The notes: generated by a model from the sequence alone, not told the origin. A DNA stretch of 64,000 bases from Sphingosinicella ginsenosidimutans (GCF_007995055.1 NZ_VOQQ01000001.1:2897001-2961000), one strand, 5' to 3'; positions 33,132 to 42,040 are shown, numbered from the stretch's first letter. A program made the numbers and translations.

Positions 33132-35990
33132 TCAGAAGAACAATTTTCGCACGGTGAAGCGGATCTCGCGGCCGACCGGGTCGAGATAATCCGGCTGGAA
33201 GCTGAGCGGCGTATTGCCGTTGGCGTCGCGCACCCGCTGGTGCCCGTCGAACAGATTGTTGACCGACAGCGACAACCTGAGGCCCCGCGCCCAGCTGCGC
33301 GTGCCGAGGCTGCCGATCTGGCTCATGTCGACGAACAGCCGCAGGTTCGCGGTCGCGAGATCGGAGAAGCGCAGATCCCCATTGGGATTGCCGGGGCCGG
33401 CATTCACGGTCGTTCCGCTCTGCCAATCCAGGCTGAGCCGCGCCCCGTAGGCACCCTTCGAATAACCGGCCTGCGCCTGGATCTGGTGCCGCGGCTGGCC
33501 GCCGGAGCTGCCCAGTGCATCGCCGTTCAGCAGGTCGAGCATCGGCAAGCCGGGCCGGATCAGGATGTCGTTGCGGAAAATCCAGCTGTGATAGACCGCG
33601 AACTGCAGCCGGCCCGCGCCGATCCCCTCGCGGCCGCCGAAACCACCGCCACGCCCCCCGAAACCACCGCCCCGGCCTCCAAAACCCCCGCCGCGCCCCG
33701 CAAAACCACCACCGCGCGCGCCGCCGGGCTGCGTTTCCTGTCCCGGCGCCGCACTGTCGCCGCCTGACGACGCAGCCGGCCCGGTGCCGGGGGCCGGCGC
33801 CGCCGCCGCCTCCCCGCCGGCCCGGCGTTCCGGCCCACCCGGCCGGCCTCGCGACCGGCCGGCAAAGGCGGAGCGGAAGGTCTGGATGAGCCGAGCCCGC
33901 TCGGCCGCCGAGGCGCGCAGCGGTACGGAAATGTTGAAGCCCCAGCGCAGCTGGTCGCGCCGCTCGCGCGCGAAGTTGACCGGTCGGTTGTCGATCTCGG
34001 CGAGCTCGCCGTCGTCGCCGCGGATGAAGCGGTCCGGGAAGGCCGCCTCGATCGCCGCGGTCGCCGCCGGCAGGTTCGCGATCGCATTGTCGGTGCGGGT
34101 GCGGACATAGTTGGCGGTGAAATTGAGCCGCGGGCGATCGAGGATGCTGGCGTTGAGGCCGAGCTTGAAGACATTCCGGCGATCGGCGGAAAGGCCCGGA
34201 TTGCCGCCATCGAGCCGGGTCACGAAGACCGTCCGGCCGGTCGTGAAGTCGAAGACCGGCACCTGCGGCGTCAGCACCTGCGGATTGCCGAGCTGCTGGA
34301 CGGACGGCGCCCCCTCCTCCCGGCTCATCGACCAGAGCAAAGTCACCCGGCTGACAGGCTTCCAGGTGAGGCCGTAGCCGAGATCGGTCACCGTGCCGAA
34401 ATCGGAAATCCGGTCCGCCGAGAAATTGAAGTTGGCCGATAGATCGCCGATCGCCTCCAGAAAATGGCGGCGGCGGCTGGTGAGCGGCACGTCGACGCTG
34501 ACCTGGGCGCTTGCGTCGTTGCGCGACAGATCGGCCGAACGGACGACACCCGCGCGGATCGAGCTGGTAGCGAAGCCGAGTGTCGACGCGCCAAGCTTGA
34601 CCGTGGTCGAAAGCGCGCCCGCCGGCAGCTCGGCCAGATTGCCGTTGGTGATGAGCTGGACGTTCCCGGTGTCGGAAACGGACCGGGCCCGATCGATCAG
34701 CAGCGGCCCGAGGAAGCCCGCGCGCAAGGGGCCGAACGGATCGACGCCCGGATCGCCGGCGTCGAGCGCATCCTGGAATCCCGATAGATCGATGCCGCGC
34801 ACTGTCCGGGTCCGGCTGACGACGTGATCGTAATTGCCGGTGAGCGTCCAATGCCAGCGCGCGATATCCCCCTGGAACGTCGCGGCGGCATGGGCGGTCT
34901 GGGTTCCCACATTCTGGGTGAGCAGCAGGCCCTCGACATAGCGGTCGAGCGCCACATCGGTGGCGAAGGGAGAGAAGGGATTGCCGGCGGGGAGGACCAG
35001 AGCCGCCTCGGGCACGCCGTTCAGCGACTGGTTGCCGGTCGATTCGAAGCTCGCGTTGAACGTCGCCGAGATGTGCCGGGACAGCGGCCGGGACCAGACC
35101 GCATTGAGCTGGAGCTGATCGCCGAGCGGGCGCAGCGTGCGGAAGCGTGAGAGATCGCTGGTGTTGGCGAGATTGGCGGTGCCGACGAAATCGGCGAGCG
35201 AAGGATCGGGGCCGGGCACGCCCGCGATCGTCACCGTCTCGCCGGCAAGCAGGCTCAGTGCCGGATCGATCTCGCTGTCCGGACCCCCGATCCCGGTGAC
35301 GTTGCCACGGAAGTCGTACGGCAGGTCAGGCGACGTCGGCTCGATGTCCCGCTGGCTTTCACGCAACGGCGCGCTGCGCTGATATTGCACGGAAAGATTG
35401 AGCCGGTTGTCCCCGCGAATGTGCACGAGGGTCGCTTCCCCCTGGCCGCTTTCGCCGCCGCCCTCGGTCGATGTCCCCGCGCGGGCCTCTAGCGTCACCG
35501 CGCGGAAGCGGCGACGAAGCACGATGTTCACCACCTTCTGGGTCGCGGAATAGCCGTAACGAAGAGCGACCTCCTCCGGCAGGATGTCGACGCGCAGGAT
35601 CGCCTCGGTCGGGACGTCGCGGAGTTCGCGCAGGCCGGAAATCCGGTGGCCGTTCAAGAGCACCACCGGCTGCTCCCCGCCCCGTCCCTGGCCGCTGCCG
35701 ATCTCCGGCGCGAGCTCGGCGAGCAGATCCGTGACCGTGCTGACCCCGTAGGATCGGATGTCGGCGGGACCGAGCTGGAGCTCGGGCGGAATATCACCGA
35801 TCACCGCGCCGGGGAGACGGCGCACCGCGCCGGTGACGACGATCTCCTGATCGGCCTCGTCGTCGCCTTCTTCGCCGGCGGGAGGGTTGACGCCCGGCTC
35901 GCGCGAAGGCGGCGGCTGGCTCTGCGCGGCGAGCGCGGCCGGCGCGGCGCCAAGGAGCAGCGCGGCCATCAATGAAATACGCACAACCAT
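33132..35990 (-). CDS. TonB-dependent outer-membrane receptor with Gly-rich loop
   Basis: 952 residues: signal peptide (MVVRISLMAALLLGAAPAALAAQ), plug domain (EIVVTGAVRRLPGAVIG ... VVLLNGHRISGLRELRDVPTEAILRVDILPEEVALRYGYSATQKVVNIVLRR), beta-barrel, and a C-terminal Phe as in outer-membrane proteins. An unusual insert at about residues 750-782 repeats GGRGGGF four times. The ligand is unknown. The ATG at 35990 is preferred; a GTG at 36005 is possible. It lies between rplA and rplJ on the opposite strand. Confidence 0.92.
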   Translation of the reverse strand: MVVRISLMAALLLGAAPAALAAQSQPPPSREPGVNPPAGEEGDDEADQEIVVTGAVRRLPGAVIGDIPPELQLGPADIRSYGVSTVTDLLAELAPEIGSGQGRGGEQPVVLLNGHRISGLRELRDVPTEAILRVDILPEEVALRYGYSATQKVVNIVLRRRFRAVTLEARAGTSTEGGGESGQGEATLVHIRGDNRLNLSVQYQRSAPLRESQRDIEPTSPDLPYDFRGNVTGIGGPDSEIDPALSLLAGETVTIAGVPGPDPSLADFVGTANLANTSDLSRFRTLRPLGDQLQLNAVWSRPLSRHISATFNASFESTGNQSLNGVPEAALVLPAGNPFSPFATDVALDRYVEGLLLTQNVGTQTAHAAATFQGDIARWHWTLTGNYDHVVSRTRTVRGIDLSGFQDALDAGDPGVDPFGPLRAGFLGPLLIDRARSVSDTGNVQLITNGNLAELPAGALSTTVKLGASTLGFATSSIRAGVVRSADLSRNDASAQVSVDVPLTSRRRHFLEAIGDLSANFNFSADRISDFGTVTDLGYGLTWKPVSRVTLLWSMSREEGAPSVQQLGNPQVLTPQVPVFDFTTGRTVFVTRLDGGNPGLSADRRNVFKLGLNASILDRPRLNFTANYVRTRTDNAIANLPAATAAIEAAFPDRFIRGDDGELAEIDNRPVNFARERRDQLRWGFNISVPLRASAAERARLIQTFRSAFAGRSRGRPGGPERRAGGEAAAAPAPGTGPAASSGGDSAAPGQETQPGGARGGGFAGRGGGFGGRGGGFGGRGGGFGGREGIGAGRLQFAVYHSWIFRNDILIRPGLPMLDLLNGDALGSSGGQPRHQIQAQAGYSKGAYGARLSLDWQSGTTVNAGPGNPNGDLRFSDLATANLRLFVDMSQIGSLGTRSWARGLRLSLSVNNLFDGHQRVRDANGNTPLSFQPDYLDPVGREIRFTVRKLFF

Positions 35991-36136
35991 CGGATCTCGC
36001 CTCACCAGTCCCGCTGCAATTGCATGGCGAGTGTCCCGAAACTACGTCCGGCATCGCGACACTTGGTCGCAAATTGTATCAGACGATGTATCCGCTTGCC
36101 GGACCTGGGATCGGAGACGTGCGATCCTGCGCCGCT

Positions 36137-36385
36137 TCAGGCCTCCGCGGGCGAGCGCACGTCGCGCGCCTGGTCCATCAGGATGCGGAGTTGCCGCCGG
36201 ATCAGGCTGCCTGAAAGATGGTGCTGCACGTCGAGATGCCCCTCGCGGATCAGCAAGGCGCGGAGCGCCGGCATGGACCGTGCCTGACCGGTGCGCGCCA
36301 GCTCGAACGCCCTCTCGATCGTACCCTGTTCCGAACCGCGCATGGCGGTGGTTTGCACCGGCTGGAGGTCATGGCGCATTAACAT
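36137..36385 (-). CDS. Small hypothetical protein
   Basis: Up to 82 residues; the core TIERAFELARTGQARSMPALRALLIREGHLDVQHHLSGSLIRRQLRILMDQA resembles small conserved sphingomonad proteins of unknown function that I recall from memory. The start is uncertain: ATG 36385 or ATG 36343 (68 residues); neither has a good ribosome-binding site. It lies 9 nt after the Crp-family gene, so probably the same transcript. Confidence 0.6.
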   Translation of the reverse strand: MLMRHDLQPVQTTAMRGSEQGTIERAFELARTGQARSMPALRALLIREGHLDVQHHLSGSLIRRQLRILMDQARDVRSPAEA

Positions 36386-36394
36386 GGTTAAGCG

Positions 36395-37114
36395 TCAGAA
36401 GACGCGGCGATCGAGGTAGAGGAAAGCGCGGTTGAACTCGGCGACCTGCTCCAGTGCCTCCCGGTCCTGGATCGTCACCCGATGACCGCGGAAATCGACC
36501 AGGCCGCGCTCGCGCAAGACCTTGAGCGTGCGATTGACGTGGACGTTGGTGAGGCCGAGGCATTCGGCGAGCTCGGTCTGGGTCAACGGCAGATCGTAGC
36601 CGTCCGGCTCAGCCATGCCGACCACTTCGAGCCGCGCCTGCAGCTCGCAAAACAGGTGCGCGGTCCGGCTGAGCGCATCGCGGCGGCCGAGCGACAGCTC
36701 CCATTCGCGGTGGAGCGCCGCATCGACATTGGTGGAGAACCACAGGAGCCGGGTCAGGTGCGGCAACGTCTCCGTGATCTTCGTCAGGCGATCATGCGGG
36801 ACGATGCCGACCTTGCACGGGCTCAAGGTCATGATCGAATGGTCGAGGCGCTTCAGTGAAAAGCTGTGCAGGTCGACGAAATCACCGGGGACATGGATCG
36901 CGGCGATCTGCCGCTCGCCGCCCGACAGATCCTTGTAGCGACACACCAGCCCCTCGATCAGCAGGGTCGAGAAGTTCAGCAGCTCGCCCTCGCGAACGAA
37001 CGTCTTGTCCGCCGGGTAATCGCGCACCTCGGCGATGCCTTCGCGCAGGGCCGTCTCCTCGACGGGGCTCAGTGAATCGCGCGCGCGGAGCTTGAGAAGG
37101 AGCTTTTCGATCAC
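36395..37114 (-). CDS. Crp/Fnr-family transcriptional regulator
   Basis: 239 residues: cyclic-nucleotide-binding-like domain (DKTFVREGELLNFSTLLIEGLVCRYKDLSGGERQIAAIHVPGDFVDLHSF) and C-terminal winged helix (LPLTQTELAECLGLTNVHVNRTLKVLRERGLVDFRGHRVTI). FNR-type N-terminal cysteines are absent, so it is not an oxygen-sensing FNR; the ligand is unknown. A GTG start at 37114 overlaps the stop of the DUF6894 gene by 4 nt (GTGA). The EcfG promoter in front of that pair predicts stress-induced expression. Confidence 0.9.
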   Translation of the reverse strand: MIEKLLLKLRARDSLSPVEETALREGIAEVRDYPADKTFVREGELLNFSTLLIEGLVCRYKDLSGGERQIAAIHVPGDFVDLHSFSLKRLDHSIMTLSPCKVGIVPHDRLTKITETLPHLTRLLWFSTNVDAALHREWELSLGRRDALSRTAHLFCELQARLEVVGMAEPDGYDLPLTQTELAECLGLTNVHVNRTLKVLRERGLVDFRGHRVTIQDREALEQVAEFNRAFLYLDRRVF

Positions 37115-37371
37115 GACCCCGCCCCCTCGTTGCCCAGAGTGAGGTCGAACGCGTCCCGGAAAGCGACGGTGGCGACGAGCGCATCGGCGCCATCGGTGAT
37201 GTCGACATGGCCGGCCAGATCGATCCGCCCCGTCTTGGCCTCTTCGGCAATGATGGCGCGGATGCCTTCCAGCGCCTTTTCGCGCGCGGCCGCGAGATCG
37301 GCGAGCTCCATTCCCTCCTCGTCGAGGACATGGCCGATGCGGTTGTAGACGTGCAGGTGGTAGCGCGGCAT
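37111..37371 (-). CDS. DUF6894 family protein
   Basis: 86 residues: MPRYHLHVYNRIGHVLDEEGMELADLAAAREKALEGIRAIIAEEAKTG then VDITDGADALVATVAFRDAFDL. Short proteins of this type are very common in alphaproteobacteria and have no known role. Two ATGs (37374 and 37371) follow GGAG; the second has better spacing. Coupled to the Crp-family gene. Confidence 0.87.
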   Translation of the reverse strand: MPRYHLHVYNRIGHVLDEEGMELADLAAAREKALEGIRAIIAEEAKTGRIDLAGHVDITDGADALVATVAFRDAFDLTLGNEGAGS

Positions 37372-37402
37372 CATCGGGCTCCGGCGTTGGACGTCCTCAA
37401 GC

Positions 37403-37427
37403 AACGGCGCGACGTCCGCACGGTTCC
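37403..37427 (-). promoter_or_regulatory. EcfG promoter of DUF6894-crp unit
   Basis: Minus strand GGAAC (37427-37423), 16-nt spacer, CGTT (37406-37403): an exact match to the EcfG consensus, 32 nt upstream of the start codon. Confidence 0.78.
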
Positions 37428-37651
37428 CACAGGCGCGGTCGCACGGGAATTGACTTTCGCGTGGCGATCTGTAGATGCGCCGCTTCGCATGGCGGGTCCG
37501 CCCGCTTTGCGTTCCGTCCGAGACCGCTGGTGGGCTTGCCCTTAATCTCCAGCCTAGACGGGGAAGAGATTTGTACCGCTGGCCGGCGTGCGATGCCGAG
37601 GCGGGTTTGCCGGAGCTTTCCGGCTGCAACCCCTCCCCTTCGGACTCGTGA

Positions 37652-37704
37652 CGCGCGGGATTTCCCGCGCGCCGCAAAAATGCGTCCGCCGGATGGTCCG
37701 GCGG
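37652..37704 (+). promoter_or_regulatory. rplJ leader hairpins
   Basis: Two strong stems stand before rplJ: CGCGCGGGA/TCCCGCGCG (37652-37671) and CCGCCGGA-TGG-TCCGGCGG (37686-37704), the latter just upstream of the AAGGAAG ribosome-binding site. The position fits an L10 leader bound by the L10-(L12) complex, but I could not align it to a known leader class. Confidence 0.45.
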
Positions 37705-37725
37705 GCGAGTGTGAAGGAAGTAGCT

Positions 37726-38241
37726 ATGGATCGCGCTCAAAAGCAGGAAGCGGTCGCGGCGCTCAAGCAGACGTTCTCCGAGGCCAACGTGGTGGTCGTC
37801 ACCCGTAACCTCGGGCTGTCGGTGGCCCAGTCCACCCAGCTTCGGATCAAGATGCGCGAGACCGGGGCCGCCTACAAGGTCGCGAAGAACCGGCTCGCCC
37901 TCATCGCCCTGGAGGGCACGCGCTACCAGCCGCTCGGCGAGATGCTGAACGGCCCGACCGCGCTTGCCACCTCGTCCGATCCCGTCGCCGCGGCCAAGGC
38001 CGTGGTGGATTTCGCCAAGACGAACGACAAGCTCGAGATCGTCGGCGGCGCGATGGGCGACACCCTCCTCGACGTGAACGGCGTGAAGGCGCTCGCCGAG
38101 CTGCCGAGCCTCGATGAACTGCGCGCAAAGCTCATCGGCCTTATCCAGGCCCCGGGCACCAAGATCGCGCAGGTCGTCAACGCTCCGGCCGCGAAGCTGG
38201 CCCGCGTGTTCGGCGCTTATGCCGCCAAGGACGCCGCCTGA
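37726..38241 (+). CDS. rplJ: 50S ribosomal protein L10
   Basis: 171 residues: [65 protein letters not shown], the family layout with C-terminal helix that carries L7/L12 dimers. GAAGGAAG precedes the ATG at 37726. Followed by rplL after 60 nt. Confidence 0.97.
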   Translation: MDRAQKQEAVAALKQTFSEANVVVVTRNLGLSVAQSTQLRIKMRETGAAYKVAKNRLALIALEGTRYQPLGEMLNGPTALATSSDPVAAAKAVVDFAKTNDKLEIVGGAMGDTLLDVNGVKALAELPSLDELRAKLIGLIQAPGTKIAQVVNAPAAKLARVFGAYAAKDAA

Positions 38242-38301
38242 CCTATCCTCGTTTGAACTGAACCCTTTGGGGCCGACGCGCCCCGCACATGGAGACTTAA
38301 A

Positions 38302-38685
38302 ATGGCAGACATCAATGCACTCGTCGATCAGCTCTCCGAGCTGACCGTTCTCGAAGCCGCCGACCTTGCGAAGGCGCTCGAGGAGAAGTGGGGCGTTTCG
38401 GCCGCCGCGGCTGTCGCGGTTGCCGGCCCGGCCGCCGGCGGCGCCGGTGGCGCGGCTCCGGCTGCTGAGGAGAAGACCGAGTTCGACGTCATCCTCACCG
38501 GCGACGGCGGCAAGAAGATCAACGTGATCAAGGAAGTGCGCGCGATCACCAACCTCGGCCTCGGCGAAGCCAAGGCCCTGGTTGAAGGCGCGCCGAAGCC
38601 GATCAAGGAAGGCGTCTCCAAGGCCGAGGCCGAAGAGATCAAGAAGAAGATCGAGGAAGCCGGCGGCACCGTCGAGCTCAAGTAA
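38302..38685 (+). CDS. rplL: 50S ribosomal protein L7/L12
   Basis: 127 residues: N-terminal dimerisation helix region ([26 protein letters not shown]), Ala/Gly hinge, and C-terminal domain ([49 protein letters not shown]). It recruits translational GTPases. It is followed by a terminator, and rpoB is 8.3 kb away rather than adjacent. Confidence 0.98.
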   Translation: MADINALVDQLSELTVLEAADLAKALEEKWGVSAAAAVAVAGPAAGGAGGAAPAAEEKTEFDVILTGDGGKKINVIKEVRAITNLGLGEAKALVEGAPKPIKEGVSKAEAEEIKKKIEEAGGTVELK

Positions 38686-38747
38686 TCCGCTGCGCCCGAA
38701 GGGGCGCACGGAAGCTGGCCCCGGCCTGGCCGGGGACGGAAATGCGG

Positions 38748-38774
38748 AAGGGCGGTCTTTCGGGGCCGCCCTTT
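38748..38774 (+). terminator. Intrinsic terminator after rplL
   Basis: AAGGGCGG (38748-38755) pairs with CCGCCCTT (38766-38773), followed by TTTCTC. An additional GC-rich stem (CCCCGGCC...GGGG) lies just before it. Confidence 0.8.
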
Positions 38775-38850
38775 CTCGTTGGGGCCTTGACCGCCGCGCC
38801 GCGCGGCCGTTAAGGAAACCTCCATCGGATCGCGCTAAGGCGCTTTTCGT

Positions 38851-38929
38851 GCATCAAGAGTGGGCTTTCGGGCCCACGCCAACCTGCCCTCCCGGGCAAG
38901 GTGGCGGTTCCCCAGGCGGGGGACGATGC
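38851..38929 (+). promoter_or_regulatory. SAM-clan (S-box-like) riboswitch candidate upstream of hom-metX-metB
   Basis: P1 pairs GCATC (38851-38855) with GATGC (38925-38929). Then AAGAG as in S-box J1/2, P2 TGGGC/GCCCA, P3 GCCAACC...GGTGGC with the bulged A seen in S-box GCAACC/GGTGC, and P4 GTTCCCC...GGGGGAC. Unlike classic SAM-I, P2 is a short simple hairpin without the kink-turn. Downstream, GTCCTTCG (38953-38960) can pair perfectly with CGAAGGAC (38987-38994), which contains the hom ribosome-binding site, so control would act on translation. The regulated genes make methionine precursors. Confidence 0.68.
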
Positions 38930-39000
38930 GGCCGGACCGGCAATCATACGGGGTCCTTCGGCAGCACCGTCCCTCGCGAAACGAGACGAAGGACGCGTTC

Positions 39001-39951
39001 ATGTTGCCAGCCGCCCAGACACTCGATCTTCCTGTCCCGAAACCAGGCCGCACATGGCGCATCGCGCTCGCCGGCTATGGCGTCGTCGGCCAGGCGCTCG
39101 CCCGCCGGCTCGAGCGCGAGCCAGGTTTCGAGATCGCGGCGATCCTGGTGCGCGATCCCGCCCGCGAGCGCTCGGTGGCGCCCCCCTGCCCCGTGTCCAG
39201 CGATCGCGCGGCCTTCCTCGCCACCGATGCGGACATCCTTGTCGACGTTCTCTCCTGCGATTCGACGGGCGAAGGCTTGAGCATCGAATGGCTCGCCACG
39301 GGGCGCCACGTCGTCAGCGCGAGCAAGCGCGTCGTTGCGCGTTCGCACGCGCGGCTCGCCGCGCTCGTCGCCGAATCGGGTGGGACTCTTCGTTACGCCG
39401 CCGCGGTCGGCGGGGCCGCGCCGGTGCTCGAAACCGTCGCCTCCGCGCGCGCCGCGGGCGGGATCGTTGAAGTGACGGCGGTGCTCAACGGCACCGTCAA
39501 TTTCGTCCTCGACCGCCTGGCTCAGGGCTCGGATTTCGAGACCGCCCTCGCGGAGGCACGCGCGGCCGGATTCGCCGAAGAGGATTCGTCGAGCGATCTG
39601 GAGGGCCATGATGCGGCCGCGAAGTTGAAGCTGGTCGCCGCCGAGGCCTTCGGGGACGATCCGGCAACCGTCGCGGTCCGGACGGAAGCGCTGGATCCGG
39701 AGTTCGCCGCTAGGATCAAGGGGACCCGCTGGATCCAGGTGTCGCGGCTCAGCCGCGATGGCGCGGAGGTTGCGCTGCGCCCGGCCGCGAACGCCGGCAT
39801 CCCTGCCCTTCCCGGCGAGTGGAACGCCGCCCGCGTGACCACGCGCGACGGTCAGGTGTTCCAGTGCGCCGGACGGGGTGCCGGGGGCGCCCCGACCGCG
39901 GAGGCGATCATCGGCGATCTGTGTCGAGTGCGGGATGCGGCCCGATGCTGA
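39001..39951 (+). CDS. hom: Homoserine dehydrogenase, short form without ACT domain
   Basis: 316 residues. Reduces aspartate semialdehyde to homoserine. NAD(P)-binding start IALAGYGVVGQALARRL, then SASKRVVARSHARL, GGAAPVLETV, VLNGTVNFVLDRLAQG and the catalytic/substrate region AEARAAGFAEEDSSSDLEGHDAAAKLKLVA. The usual ~430-residue enzyme has a C-terminal ACT domain for threonine feedback; it is missing here, in keeping with a methionine-dedicated enzyme under riboswitch control. GAAGGA lies 7 nt upstream of the ATG. The stop shares a base with the metX start. Confidence 0.92.
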   Translation: MLPAAQTLDLPVPKPGRTWRIALAGYGVVGQALARRLEREPGFEIAAILVRDPARERSVAPPCPVSSDRAAFLATDADILVDVLSCDSTGEGLSIEWLATGRHVVSASKRVVARSHARLAALVAESGGTLRYAAAVGGAAPVLETVASARAAGGIVEVTAVLNGTVNFVLDRLAQGSDFETALAEARAAGFAEEDSSSDLEGHDAAAKLKLVAAEAFGDDPATVAVRTEALDPEFAARIKGTRWIQVSRLSRDGAEVALRPAANAGIPALPGEWNAARVTTRDGQVFQCAGRGAGGAPTAEAIIGDLCRVRDAARC

Positions 39952-40895
39952 TGACCCGCGCCGAACAGGCGGCGATCGACATCGATGTCCCGATCCCGCC
40001 GCATCTCGCCCATCTCGGCACGAGCACGCGCGCCCGCATCGCAGGCAATCGCGCCGGGCCGCTGATCGTCGCGCTCGGCGGCATTTCCGCGGACCGCTTC
40101 GTCGCCGCGGGCCGCTATCGCTCGATGGGCTGGTGGCCAGGGTTGGTCGGGCCCGGGCTCGCAGTCGATCCCGAACGGCATCTTGTGCTGGGCCTCGATT
40201 TCGCCGCGGATGAAAGCGGCCGGATCGCGCCGACCACCCACGACCAAGCCGAAATCCTCGCCGCAGCGATCGAGGCGGCGGGCGTTGGCGCGCCGACGAG
40301 CATCATCGGCGCCTCTTATGGCGGGATGATCGCGCTGGCGCTGGCCGAGGCACGGCCCGAGCTGGTCGACAGGCTGGTGATCATCTCCGCCCCAGCCGCG
40401 CCGCATCCGGCGGCGACCGCCATTCGCGAGATCCAGCGGCGGATCGTCGCGCTCGGCCTCGAAACAGGCCGAGGCGCCGAGGCGCAGTCGATCGCGCGCG
40501 GGCTCGCGATGACCACCTACCGCACCCATGAGGAATTCGCCGAACGCTTCGCAGGCGGCATTCCCGCCGCCGATCCGCTCAGCATCTCCGCGCCGGGGGC
40601 CTATCTGCGCGCGCGCGGCGACGCCTATGGCGAGGTGATGTCTCCACAGCGTTTCCTGAGCCTGTCGGGGTCGATCGACCGGCATCGCGTCGATCCCTCC
40701 GCCATCGCCGCGCGGACGCTCGTTCTCGGCGCTTCGAGCGACCGGCTTGTGCCGCCGGAACAAAGCCGCGAGCTTGCGGCGGCTCTTCCCGATGCCGAGC
40801 TCCACATTCTCGATTGCCTGTGGGGCCATGACATGTTCCTCAAGGATGCAGCGCGGCTCGGCGCGCTCATCGGGCCGTTTCTGGAGGCTGAATGA
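39951..40895 (+). CDS. metX: Homoserine O-acyltransferase, MetX-like alpha/beta hydrolase
   Basis: 314 residues. Expected to acylate homoserine. The fold and triad are visible: nucleophile GASYGGMIALALAEARP, aspartate in LGASSDRLVPPEQ and histidine in WGHDMFLKDA. It is shorter than typical MetX (about 370). Acetyl versus succinyl donor cannot be decided. ATG 39951 gives a TGATG junction with hom; an in-frame ATG at 39945 also exists. Its stop overlaps the next start (ATGA). Confidence 0.85.
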   Translation: MTRAEQAAIDIDVPIPPHLAHLGTSTRARIAGNRAGPLIVALGGISADRFVAAGRYRSMGWWPGLVGPGLAVDPERHLVLGLDFAADESGRIAPTTHDQAEILAAAIEAAGVGAPTSIIGASYGGMIALALAEARPELVDRLVIISAPAAPHPAATAIREIQRRIVALGLETGRGAEAQSIARGLAMTTYRTHEEFAERFAGGIPAADPLSISAPGAYLRARGDAYGEVMSPQRFLSLSGSIDRHRVDPSAIAARTLVLGASSDRLVPPEQSRELAAALPDAELHILDCLWGHDMFLKDAARLGALIGPFLEAE

Positions 40896-42037
40896 CCGAC
40901 AAGCGCGATCCGGCCACGATCCTCTCCAGCGCCCGGCCCGACGCCGATCCGGCGCTCGGCGGCCTGACCCCGCCGCTCTGGGCCTCCGACACGTTCCGCT
41001 GGCCGAGCGCGGAGGACAAACCCGCTTATGATTATGGCCGGACGGTCAATCCCAATCGCGACATGCTGGTGGACGTGCTCGCCGAACTGGAGGGCGCGGC
41101 CGGCGGCGCGCTGACGGCGAGCGGACAGGCTGCGGCGCTGCTCGCGCTGCTGCTCGTGCCGGCGAGCGCGCATGTCGTCGCGCCGCACGATTGTTATGGC
41201 GGGACCTATCGGCTGATCCGCGGGCTGGAAGATCAGGGCCGACTTTCAGCCACGTTCGTGGACATGACCGATCTCGACGCGGTGGCGGCGGCGCTCGCGC
41301 GCGAGACGGCCCTGGTGTGGATCGAAACGCCGAGCAACCCGCTGATGCGGATCACCGACATCGCCGCGGTCGCGGCGCTTGCGAAGCCCGCCGGCGCGCT
41401 CGTCATCGCCGACAACACGCTGCCGACGCCGCTGCGCCAGACCCCGCTGGCGCTCGGCTGCGATCTTGTCCTCCACTCGACCACCAAGGCGATCAACGGT
41501 CATAGCGACCTGTTCGGGGGCGCGTTGCTCGCCAAGGACGCCGCACTGGTCGAGCAGCTGCACTGGTGGGCGAACGCCGCCGGGCTCAATGCCGGGGCGC
41601 GCGATGCGTGGGAGACGCTTCGCGGGGCGCGCACGCTTGCGCTCCGGATCGATCGGCAGGAGGCCAACGCGTCCGCCATCGCCCGATGGCTGGCGGCGCG
41701 GCCGGAGGTCGAGATCGTCCATTATCCCGGCCTTGCCGATCATCCCCACCACGCGCTTGCGGCGCGGCAGCAAGGCGGACCGGGGTTCATGCTGAGCTTC
41801 CGCGTGAAGGGATCGGCCGCGCGCTTCCTTGACGCGCTCGCGCTCATCACCCTCGCCTCCTCGCTCGGCGGCCATTCGAGCCTCATCTGCACGCCCGCGA
41901 CAATGACTCATCGCGGCATGCCCCCCGAAGCTCAGGCGGAAGCGGGGATCGCGCCGGACCTGTTGCGGCTTTCGGTCGGCATCGAGGCGGCGGACGACCT
42001 CATCGCTGATCTCGCCAGGGGCCTCGCCGCGATCTGA
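40892..42037 (+). CDS. Cystathionine gamma-synthase-like PLP enzyme (MetB/MetZ family)
   Basis: 381 residues of the Cys/Met metabolism PLP family: YDYGRTVNPNRDMLVDVLAELEG, ASGQAAALLALL, WIETPSNPLMRITDI, the PLP lysine in HSTTKAINGHSD, and the C-terminal SLGGHSSLICTPATMTH. It uses O-acylhomoserine with cysteine (CGS) or sulfide (sulfhydrylase); the sequence alone does not settle which. Last gene of the SAM-regulated operon. Confidence 0.9.
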   Translation: MTDKRDPATILSSARPDADPALGGLTPPLWASDTFRWPSAEDKPAYDYGRTVNPNRDMLVDVLAELEGAAGGALTASGQAAALLALLLVPASAHVVAPHDCYGGTYRLIRGLEDQGRLSATFVDMTDLDAVAAALARETALVWIETPSNPLMRITDIAAVAALAKPAGALVIADNTLPTPLRQTPLALGCDLVLHSTTKAINGHSDLFGGALLAKDAALVEQLHWWANAAGLNAGARDAWETLRGARTLALRIDRQEANASAIARWLAARPEVEIVHYPGLADHPHHALAARQQGGPGFMLSFRVKGSAARFLDALALITLASSLGGHSSLICTPATMTHRGMPPEAQAEAGIAPDLLRLSVGIEAADDLIADLARGLAAI

Positions 42038-42040
42038 ACG

